The notes below the pieces were generated by a model. It ran no database searches and had not been told where the DNA came from. It saw only the letters and a program-made list of their open reading frames with translations. 64,000 nt of DNA from Lamprocystis purpurea DSM 4197 (GTDB lineage Bacteria > Pseudomonadota > Gammaproteobacteria > Chromatiales > Chromatiaceae), in NCBI RefSeq assembly GCF_000379525.1, contig NZ_KB902474.1, positions 70,294 through 134,293 on the forward strand. Reading direction: 5' to 3'. Positions within the stretch are counted from its first letter, which is position 1. Each line of letters opens with the position of its first letter. Below are positions 54,411 to 61,366 of this stretch, piece after piece. Made by a program: the position numbers and the translations under genes.

Positions 54411-55944
54411 GTGATCCAGGACCTGGTAGTCGAGATCTTCGTGCCCGAGTGCGGAACCAATGGCGAGGAGGGCCAATTCGCGACCGGCTATCCGATCGCC
54501 CGCGACCGCATCCTCACCGCCCGCCATCCGTTGTTTCCTGCCCCCGGTCGTGACCCGAAACACCCCATCGAAATCCGCTGGCGCTGCCGGGACGTTGATC
54601 CGTGCTGGCGCCCGGTTGGGGACATTGTCTGGGAAGACCAGGGCTGGGACCTGGCCCTGCTCGCCTGCACCCTGCCGGAGCACATCGACCACTGGGGCGC
54701 CTTCCTCAGTGAAGAACGCCCGGTGCCCAATGCGCAGTGGTACAGCGTCGGCTTTCCGCGGGTCGGCGGCAAGCGCGACGGAGTGCGCGAGTCGTTCGGT
54801 ACGGGCGGCTCAATCAAGGCCGACATCGACCGCGCGGATCGGTTCGACGTGGACGAGACCGCGGGTCCCGAGGACGCCGACGCCTGGAAGGGCGTCTCCG
54901 GCAGTCCGGTGTTCGTCGACTCGCGCATCTTCGGCGTGATCGTCTCTGTGCCGAAGGACGTCAAGGCGCGGCGTCTGTCCGCGGTGCCCATTTGGCGGCT
55001 GCTGCGTGAAGCGCCGGACTTTTGCGAGCAGATTGGTTATCAGCAGCGCAAGGACCGGCGGGAGGCCTTGGAGCATGCCGTATGCGCCGCGCTAGGGCCG
55101 GCCCCTGACGCCGTGCGGGCCGTCGCGAAGGAAATCCCTGGGCTCGCCGCGGATCTGGAAGGCCTGAGCGGCCCCGAGCGCGCGGCGACACTGGCCCGGC
55201 GCCTGCTGGGTTTGGAGATCGATCAGGTCGTCGTGGTCGCCGATCGCGCCTATCGCAAGCGCGCCGCCGCCCAGCCCGAGGCGGCCCAGGCCATCGCCGA
55301 CGCGGTCCGCGCCATCTTGCCCGCGGTCTATGATCACGGGGTCGTGGAGACCGTGCGCAGCGCGTGCGGCGATGTCCAGGCCGGGCTGCTCGCACTCCCC
55401 GCTTATCACCATACGGTGGCCGAGATCATCATGGCCGGCGCCGACCGGCGTCCGTTGGAGCTGTGCGCACGCCGCGACGACAACCATTTCCCGAAGGGCC
55501 GGCTGCGTCTGCCAGAGCCCCCGGAGTGCGGCTTCGACGAGGACGGGCGGCAGGCTATGGCGGCCATCGAGGAGCACCTGGCACGCAAGCTCACGCTGGA
55601 TCCGGATCAGGCCCAGGCGTTGGAGCGCGCGGTCGACGGCTTCATGATCGCGCGCTTTGCCGCGCGCTCGATGGCCGATGCCAAACGCAGTGACGCCAAG
55701 CCCTTGCCGCCCGCGAAATCAAGCACCAGGCCGACACGGGCAGGACGCATTACCTGATCCTCCGCGCTCCGGAGGAGGCTGATGACCACGAACGCCTGCG
55801 CACGGTCGCCCGGACGCTGTGTGCGCGTTATCTTGGGCTCATGTGTATCGAGCTTAGCAGCGCCTTCGAGCATGAGCTGAGCGAGATCGACCGCTTCCGG
55901 CCTTTCCTCGATCTGCTCCCCAAACAGCGACCGCAGCGCCCATG
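54411..55944 (+). pseudogene. Trypsin-like serine protease of a VMAP-type conflict cassette, apparent 3' frameshift
   Basis: GTG at 54411 starts a 448-residue frame with a trypsin-fold protease at residues 1-200: His39 in LTARHPLF, Asp80 in WDLALL, Ser163 in GVSGSPVF, so the triad is complete. Residues 230-420 are helical (effector-associated plus VMAP-like). The frame ends at 55757, but from 55692 on, the +1 frame encodes QALAAREIKHQADTGRTHYL and SAFEHELSEIDRFRPFLDLL, ending TGA at 55942-55944 exactly on the MoxR start (ATGA). Hence either a single-base slip has cut the last 75 residues, or a frameshift is programmed; a sequencing error cannot be excluded. The protease domain itself is intact. 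Confidence 0.75.
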
Positions 55945-57012
55945 AGCTACCTCGACGCCCAACCCGGAACCATCGTCCGCTTGACCCGTTCGGCCACCGT
56001 ACCCGAGCAAGTCCATGTCCTGGCCGCGGAGGAAATCGACGCCATCAATGCCGCCCTGGCGGCCAGGCGTCCGCTCCTGGTGCGCGGCGAGCCTGGCATC
56101 GGCAAGAGCCAGTTGGCACGGGCGGCAGCCAAGGCACTGGGCCGCGTCTTTCTCTCCCAGGTGGTGGATTCGCGCACCGAATCGCGCGATTTGCTGTGGC
56201 ATTTCGACGCCGTGGCCCGGCTGGCCGACGCCCAGCTCTTCGGCGCCCTGGGCGCCTTCGGTGTGCGCCGGGCGCCGCACCCGGACCCCGGCCAAGCGGC
56301 GGATGCCTGCACCGCGGATTGGGCGGCATTGGAGGCGGCGGCGCGTGTCCGGCTGGCGGTCTCTCGCTATGTCCAGCCCCGCGCACTCTGGTGGGCCTTC
56401 GACTGGAACAGCGCCCTGGCGCAGGCCGGCGCGTTGGGGATCGAGTCCCCGCCCCAGCCCGATGGGGGCGATCCCCGGCAGGGTGCCCTGGTCCTCATCG
56501 ACGAGATCGACAAGGCCGAGAGCGACGTGCCCAACGGGCTGCTCGAAGCACTGGGCGCCGGCAGCTTCACCCCGTTCGGCCGCCAGACCCCGGTGACCGC
56601 GGTGGGCGAACCGCCGCTGGTGGTCATCACCACCAACGAGGAGCGCACCTTGCCGGATGCCTTCCTGCGCCGCTGCCTGGTCCTGCACCTGCGTCTCCCG
56701 CGCGAGCGCGAGCCGCTCATCGCCCAGCTCGTGGGGCGCGCCGCCGCGCACTTCCCCGGGGCGGACCCGGAGATCCTGCGCCGCGCCGCGGGCCTCCTGG
56801 TCGAGGATCGCGAGACCGCCCGGCGCGAACACTGGCTGCCGCTGCCCGGCCAGGCTGAATATCTGGACCTGGTGCGCGCCGTGCTCGCGTTGGCCGGGGC
56901 GGGCCCCGGGGCCGCCGGGCTCACCGCCGCGGAAATCCTGGACCAGGTGGCGGGTTTCGTGCTTAGGAAGCACCCCGAAGCGGTCGCCGGGGTCGACCCG
57001 GAGGGGACGTGA
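55942..57012 (+). CDS. MoxR-type AAA ATPase of the conflict cassette
   Basis: A 356-residue MoxR-family AAA+ ATPase. P-loop GEPGIGKSQ (residues 49-57), a Walker B region ALVLIDEIDKAESDVPNGLL around residue 180, the sensor segment VVITTNEERTLPDAFLRRCL. It overlaps the protease gene by ATGA and the next gene by GTGA. MoxR/vWA pairs act as chaperone-like switches; in conflict systems the pair is thought to process a signal toward effectors. It is not CbbQ: the insertions and neighbours differ. Confidence 0.9.
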   Translation: MSYLDAQPGTIVRLTRSATVPEQVHVLAAEEIDAINAALAARRPLLVRGEPGIGKSQLARAAAKALGRVFLSQVVDSRTESRDLLWHFDAVARLADAQLFGALGAFGVRRAPHPDPGQAADACTADWAALEAAARVRLAVSRYVQPRALWWAFDWNSALAQAGALGIESPPQPDGGDPRQGALVLIDEIDKAESDVPNGLLEALGAGSFTPFGRQTPVTAVGEPPLVVITTNEERTLPDAFLRRCLVLHLRLPREREPLIAQLVGRAAAHFPGADPEILRRAAGLLVEDRETARREHWLPLPGQAEYLDLVRAVLALAGAGPGAAGLTAAEILDQVAGFVLRKHPEAVAGVDPEGT

Positions 57013-57907
57013 CGCCACTGGCCGCCGGCGGGCGCGCCGACCTGGTGCGAGCGCTCGCCGCCGCGGACCCGCGGCTGCTCGACATCACCGCGGCGCTGCT
57101 CGGCTATGTGCCCCGGGCGCGTCCGGAGACGAGTCAGGGTAGTTGCGTCCTTCGGCTGGTTGCGTTCGGGGCCGAGGCCCCCACGACGGCGCCGACGCCC
57201 CAAGCTAGCACACTGCTCCCCGCTCGCTTCTGGCAGGCGACCGAGTACCGGCCCCTGACCGATCCGGCCGCGCCTGAAACGCCGCTGCCGATCGCCGAGG
57301 TGCGTTGGACCGGGCGTCCCGGCGAAGACCCGGCGATCCGCCTGCTCTGCCCCTGGCGGCTGCTTCAACCGCGCCTGCGCACCCGCGCCGCCGCCAGGGT
57401 CGCGACCCGCACGCCCGACGTGGCGCGGATCGTCGCCCTGGTCAGTCGCGGGCGCCAACTCGCCCGCGTGCCCTACGAGCGGCGTCTGCGCTGGAGTCCG
57501 CGCGTGCAGCTCATCGTCGACCGCAGCGAGCGCCTGGTACCCATTTGGACTGATCAGGATGTCGTCGCCCGGCGCCTGGCGTCATTGCTGCCGATCCACG
57601 CGCTGGAGCGCGGCATCCTGTGGGAGGACCTGGACCGGCCGCGGCTGCTCGGGCGCGATGGCCACACCCTGGCCTACCGGATGCCGCCGCCCGGGTCCCT
57701 GGTGCTGGTGCTCGGGGACCTGGGCGGTGCGCAACGAGGCGATCCGGCGGTGTCGCGACACTGGCTGCGCCTGGGTGCCGCACTGCGCGCGGCCGGTTGT
57801 CGTGCGGTCGCGCTGACCCCGCTGCCGCTGTCGCGCTACGGACCTGGGCTGCGCGATGCCTGGGAGTTGATTCCTTGGGAGCGGGCGGGGGGAGCGGTAC
57901 GGGGAGC
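57009..57907 (+). CDS. vWA-like domain protein, 5' part of a repeat-interrupted vWA-FGE gene
   Basis: GTG at 57009 overlaps the MoxR stop. The open frame codes about 300 residues: a Pro/Ala-rich N-terminus, then a region typical of the SAV_2336-type vWA-like domain (SPRVQLIVDRSERLVPIWTD, with a degenerate MIDAS, and PPPGSLVLVLGDLGGAQRGD). At 57908 a 50-bp palindrome begins; the frame continues through it to 58733 in unrelated sequence, while the natural continuation (LDARAERLLRLVSPAV...) sits in another frame from 57949. Originally one gene, 57009-60906; translated now as a truncated product unless a frameshift occurs. Confidence 0.7.
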
Positions 57908-57957
57908 GGTCCGCGCAGCGGACCCTACGGGGGGCCGTAGGGTCCGCTGTGCGGACC
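57908..57957. repeat. Full palindrome of repeat C inserted in the vWA-FGE gene
   Basis: GGTCCGCGCAGCGGACCCTA CGG, four G bases, and the near-perfect reverse complement CCGTAGGGTCCGCTGTGCGG ACC (23-bp arms, one mismatch). It separates two coding parts that lie in different frames and contains an in-frame TAG for the downstream part. Flanking short repeats (GGAGCGGT twice upstream, GCACCCCCCGAC twice downstream) may be duplicated target sequence. Confidence 0.85.
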
Positions 57958-60906
57958 GGCGCACCCCCCGACAACAATGCACCCCCCGACAGCCTCGACG
58001 CCCGCGCGGAACGCCTGCTGCGCCTGGTCTCGCCCGCCGTGCGCATCGAGCCCGGATTCCTGCGCGCCGTGCGCCTGCTGCTGCCCGCCGCCGAGGCCGA
58101 CGCCGGCACCGAGCTGGATGCCTGGCAGCACCCCGCGGTGATCAGTGCCGCTGCTGCCGGCGCGACGCTGGACCCTCAGTCTGCCGCGCGGCTGCGCGCC
58201 GACTTTGCCGACGAGTCCCCCGAACTCCAGCGGCAGGTGCTCGCCTTGCTGCGCGTCTGGCGCAAGCACGCCCCCCAGGAACTGTGGTTCGAGGAGATCC
58301 TGTCGCTCGCCCCGCCCTCGCGCGCCTTGCTGCCCGAGGCCGGCGATCTCGAACTGGCCGAACGCTTCTTTCGCCAGCTCAGCCAACGGGCGCGCGCCGT
58401 CCTGCCGGGTGGGGTGCCGGGTGCGGCGCTTGCCTGGTACCGCCGGTGCGAGCGGCGCCTGCCCGAGCACGCCTGGTCCGCGGGGGTCGTCGGGGAAGCG
58501 CTGCAACGCCTGTCCTGGGCGGTGCACGCGCAGGATCCCGGCTACCGGCCGCCGTCCGGGTTCGACCCCGCCTTTGCCCCCGTGGGTGCCGTCCGCCACT
58601 TGGAACTCTGCCAATTCGCAGACTGCCTGGAGGTCACCGTGGTTGGCGGCACGACCGCGGGCCGCGCTGGGCGCAGCCCGCTTGGACGCATCGAGAGCGG
58701 CAGCGGACTGATTCAGATCGTGCCCCTGGATGACCTGCCCCCCTGGGCGGATCGCCGCGGCACCGACGCGTACGGCGACTGGATCGAATTTTCGGTACCG
58801 GACCCGAGCGGCGGGCGCGTCACGCAGCGCCTGCGCTGGATCGCGCCTGGCACCTTCCTGATGGGCTCGCCGGAGGACGAGCCGGGGCGTTGGAAGGACG
58901 AAGGGCCGCGGCACCAGGTGACGATCGCGGACGGCTTCTGGCTCTTCGACACCCCCTGCACCCAAGCGCTGTGGGCGGCCGTGATGGGCGCCAATCCGAG
59001 CCGGCTTCAAAGTCCCGATCGGCCGGTGGAGCAGGTGAATTGGGAGGATGTCCGGGGATTCCTTGACCGCCTCAATGGGCTGATCCCCGGACTCGATTTG
59101 ACCCTGCCGACTGAGGCCCAGTGGGAACATGCCTGTCGGGCCGGGACCGACAGCGCACTCTATACCGGCCCCATCGACATTCTGAGCGAGCTCAACGCTC
59201 CGGCCCTGGACCCGATCGCCTGGTACGGCGGCAACAGCGGGGTTGGCTTTGAGCTGGCAAACGGGTACGACTCGTCAGATTGGAAGGAGCAGCAGTATCC
59301 CAACCCCAAGTCCGGCACCCACCCGGTGGGCGAGAAGCAGCCGAACCCCTGGGGCCTCTACGATATGTTGGGCAATGTCAGGGAGTGGGTCGAAGACCAT
59401 TGGCACGCCGACTATTCCGGTGCGCCGACCGATGGTTCGGCGTGGCTTGCTGCCACTGGCGCGAGCCGGGTTATCCGCAGCGGTGCCTCGGACGACCGCG
59501 CGCGCAACTGCCGTTGCGCCTTCCGCCAAAGGTTCGCGCCCGCTGTCCGTTTCGACTTCCTCGGCTTCCGTTGCGCCCGAGTTCAGGTTTGTGAGCCAGG
59601 CGGGCCGGCAGGGGCCGGAGGCAGCGGAGCGCCCGGATCGGGTGCTGCCCGGCCCGCGGAGCGGAACAGGCCGGGCGGCACCCGATCCGGTCGCGGAGCG
59701 GACTTTGGCAGGTCGGAGCCTTTGCGCCTGGACAGCGCCGCGCCTGCGGCGGTGACGCTGCCCGATGCCCCCGCGGTCGAGGTGCGCACCGAGCGCGCCA
59801 TCCTCACCCTGCGCCGGACCACGCGCCCCGCCTGGGCCAGTGCCATGGGCCGTGACCGCTACGGCCTGTGGGCCGAGATCGCCATTGAGCCCGACACGGG
59901 CGGCGGCCAGCCGGTCATCCAGCGCCTGCGCTGGTGCCCGCCGGGGCGCTTTCTCATGGGGTCGCCGGACGACGAGCCGGGCCGTTTGAGCTGGGAAGGT
60001 CCGCGCCATCCGGTGACGCTGGGCGCGGGCTATTGGCTCTTCGATACCCCCTGCACCCAGGCCCTGTGGGCGGCGCTGATGGGCGAGAATCCAAGCACCT
60101 TCAAGACGCCGGACCGGCCGGTCGATGGGGTGAGTTGGGACGAGGCACAAAGCTTCGTCGCCGCGCTGAATCGGCGTCTTGCCGGCGCTGACGCCGCCGA
60201 CGCGCGCTTCGTGCTGCCGAGCGAGTCGCAATGGGAATACGCCTGTCGTGCCGGCAGCGAGTCCGCACTCTATACCGGCCCGATCACGATCCTGGGCGAG
60301 GCCAATGCCCCGGCGCTGGACCCGATCGCCTGGTACGGCGGCAACAGCAATGTCGGGTTTGAACTGGATAGCGGGCTTGAGCTGTCGTGGCTGAAGGATT
60401 TGCAATACCCTGTGGGCACCGCCGGAAGTCATCCGGTCAAAGGCAAACTGCCCAATGACTGGGGTTTTTACGACATGCTCGGCAACGTTTTTGAATGGAT
60501 GCAAGATGCCTGGCATGACGGGTACGATGGCGCACCGTCAGATGGTTCTGCTTGGCCCTCCGATGCCGATGCCGATGCCGATGCCGATGCCGATGCCGAT
60601 GCCGATGCCGCTGGCGCGGACCGGGTGGTCCGCGGCGGTTCCTGGGACGGCTACGCGCGCTACTGCCGTTGCGCCGCCCGCAACGGGAACGCGCCCGGCA
60701 GCCGTAACTACGACCTCGGCTTCCGTTGCGCCCGAGTTCAGGTCAGTGAGTCGGTCGGGCCGGCCGCGGAGCGCGCCGGACCTGCCGCTGCCCGGCCCGC
60801 GGTAGCGGATCAGGCCGGGCGGCGGCAGGTCCGGCGTGCGGAGCCGGAGCAGGCGGGGCTGTGGGGTCGGCTGAAAGGTTTCTTTGGCGGATCGGGATCC
60901 CCGTAG
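57949..60906 (+). CDS. Tandem FGE-domain protein, 3' part of the vWA-FGE gene
   Basis: 985-codon frame (GTG at 57949; a natural start is doubtful, since this is the continuation of the upstream part). Residues 20-240 are helical. First FGE-like C-type-lectin domain about 265-545 (PGTFLMGSPEDEPGRWKDEG, LTLPTEAQWEHACRAG, WGLYDMLGNVREWVED), then a Gly/Ala/Arg linker and a second one about 645-930 (RWCPPGRFLMGSPDDEPGRL, WGFYDMLGNVFEWMQD). Each ends in the diversified 120-bp segment described below. In FGE enzymes GGSYMCHRSYC carries the two catalytic cysteines; here the first is missing, so ligand binding is more likely than sulfatase activation. An 8-copy GATGCC run gives (Asp-Ala)8 in domain 2. 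The stop TAG lies in a repeat C arm. Confidence 0.8.
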   Translation: MRTGAPPDNNAPPDSLDARAERLLRLVSPAVRIEPGFLRAVRLLLPAAEADAGTELDAWQHPAVISAAAAGATLDPQSAARLRADFADESPELQRQVLALLRVWRKHAPQELWFEEILSLAPPSRALLPEAGDLELAERFFRQLSQRARAVLPGGVPGAALAWYRRCERRLPEHAWSAGVVGEALQRLSWAVHAQDPGYRPPSGFDPAFAPVGAVRHLELCQFADCLEVTVVGGTTAGRAGRSPLGRIESGSGLIQIVPLDDLPPWADRRGTDAYGDWIEFSVPDPSGGRVTQRLRWIAPGTFLMGSPEDEPGRWKDEGPRHQVTIADGFWLFDTPCTQALWAAVMGANPSRLQSPDRPVEQVNWEDVRGFLDRLNGLIPGLDLTLPTEAQWEHACRAGTDSALYTGPIDILSELNAPALDPIAWYGGNSGVGFELANGYDSSDWKEQQYPNPKSGTHPVGEKQPNPWGLYDMLGNVREWVEDHWHADYSGAPTDGSAWLAATGASRVIRSGASDDRARNCRCAFRQRFAPAVRFDFLGFRCARVQVCEPGGPAGAGGSGAPGSGAARPAERNRPGGTRSGRGADFGRSEPLRLDSAAPAAVTLPDAPAVEVRTERAILTLRRTTRPAWASAMGRDRYGLWAEIAIEPDTGGGQPVIQRLRWCPPGRFLMGSPDDEPGRLSWEGPRHPVTLGAGYWLFDTPCTQALWAALMGENPSTFKTPDRPVDGVSWDEAQSFVAALNRRLAGADAADARFVLPSESQWEYACRAGSESALYTGPITILGEANAPALDPIAWYGGNSNVGFELDSGLELSWLKDLQYPVGTAGSHPVKGKLPNDWGFYDMLGNVFEWMQDAWHDGYDGAPSDGSAWPSDADADADADADADADAAGADRVVRGGSWDGYARYCRCAARNGNAPGSRNYDLGFRCARVQVSESVGPAAERAGPAAARPAVADQAGRRQVRRAEPEQAGLWGRLKGFFGGSGSP
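59467..59586 (+). other. DGR-like variable region VR1 (internal copy)
   Basis: 120 bp from CGG GTT ATC to CAG. Its variable codons read GAC GAC CGC, AAC, TTC, CAA, AGG, TTC, GCT GTC, TTC GAC TTC between the invariant blocks GCGCGC, TGCCGTTGCGCC, CGC and CGT. The 3' end GGCTTCCGTTGCGCCCGAGT TCAG is identical in all three copies, as expected for an initiation-of-mutagenic-homology site. Because a second FGE unit follows, this copy is internal to the gene. It also differs at AGC GGT GCC TCG, where the others read GGC GGT TCC TGG. Confidence 0.7.
59633..59690. repeat. 22-bp-arm hairpin after VR1
   Basis: CCGGATCGGGTGCTGCCCGG CC (59633-59654) and its complement GGCCGGGCGGCACCCGATCC GG (59669-59690), one mismatch, 14-nt loop. 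It is translated in the linker between the FGE domains. The same structure follows VR2. Hairpins just downstream of the variable region are a feature of DGR targets. Confidence 0.8.
60562..60609 (+). repeat. (GATGCC)8 tandem repeat in coding sequence
   Basis: Eight exact copies of GATGCC, in frame, encode eight Asp-Ala pairs just before the variable end of the second FGE domain. Being a multiple of three, copy-number changes alter the length of the acidic loop without breaking the frame. Confidence 0.9.
60622..60741 (+). other. DGR-like variable region VR2
   Basis: 120 bp from CGG GTG GTC to CAG. Variable codons are GAC GGC TAC, TAC, GCC, AAC, GGG, AAC, GGC AGC, AAC TAC GAC; the blocks in between are the same bases as in VR1, including synonymous positions. 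Ends with the shared 24-bp tail GGCTTCCGTTGCGCCCGAGT TCAG. VR2 keeps the most AAC codons, so it is closest to what a template with AAC at each site would give. Confidence 0.75.
60776..60834. repeat. 22-bp-arm hairpin after VR2
   Basis: CCGGACCTGCCGCTGCCCGG CC (60776-60797) pairs with GGCCGGGCGGCGGCAGGTCC GG (60813-60834), one mismatch, 15-nt loop. It occupies the same position relative to VR2 as the other hairpin to VR1, and the inner CTGCCCGGCC half is the same. Confidence 0.8.
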
Positions 60907-60925
60907 GGTCCGCTGCGCGGACCAA
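60903..60925 (+). repeat. Repeat C, single arm supplying a stop codon
   Basis: CCGTAGGGTCCGCTGCGCGG ACC. The TAG inside it (60904-60906) is the stop codon of the tandem FGE gene, so the present end of that protein is set by this repeat. Confidence 0.75.
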
Positions 60926-61366
60926 TACCCTGCGCCCATCGGCAAGTCCCGTAGTTCGGGTTAGGCGCGCGTGCCTTGACCCTGACAAACGAATACTGAC
61001 CGTTGACGCGCGCCGTAACCCGACATCCCGGCTGCCGGCAATTCCATTTTGGGCGGCATCGCGCGGCCCTTGGTGGATGCGGCGCGCGCGACCGCCGTGC
61101 CGGGTCCCTGACACCGAGCGGCGCGCCTTATCCACCCTACAATGGAGCCGGTTTTTTTCAACGCGATACGTCGGTCGCGCAAACCACCCGCGCGGCGATC
61201 GACCCGAAGCGTTCAATCATCGATCGTTCCTGGTGTTCTTTGTGCCTTTGTGCCTTTGTGAGAGTCATTTCCGGATTCAAGTTTATTGGCTGACCCGATG
61301 GGTCATCTGAATCCCCCGTACAGCGTTCCTGGCGCCTCGTCGTGAGCAATTCCCGGACTTAACTTA
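60926..61366. other. Non-coding stretch between FGE genes
   Basis: 440 bp without a gene. It holds repeat B copy 3 and, from 61225, low-complexity TTTGTGCCTTTGTGCCTTTG TGAG and two copies of a TTCCCGGA/TTCCGGATT-CAAGTTTA/CTTAACTTAA motif (about 61268-61280, 61350-61365) that also occurs near 62765. Confidence 0.5.
61037..61140 (-). repeat. Repeat B, copy 3 (right flank of conflict cassette, inverted)
   Basis: The reverse complement reads GTAGGGTGGATAAGGCGCGC ... GGAATTGCC and matches copy 2 at most positions, including the central GCTCGGTGTCAGGGACCCGG CACGG. Copies 2 and 3 face each other across about 7 kb that contain the trypco2, protease, MoxR and vWA-FGE genes. Confidence 0.85.

Noticed and set aside
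55942-57012. MoxR ATPase as the missing cbbQ
   Set aside because: It is coupled by overlaps to the protease and vWA-FGE genes and lies 33 kb from cbbO, so it belongs to the conflict cassette.
59275-60516. 413-codon antisense frame in the FGE region
   Set aside because: Shadow frame over two clear FGE domains.
60562-60609. CRISPR array
   Set aside because: The unit is 6 bp without spacers; it is a coding tandem repeat. No CRISPR array or cas gene was found in the window.
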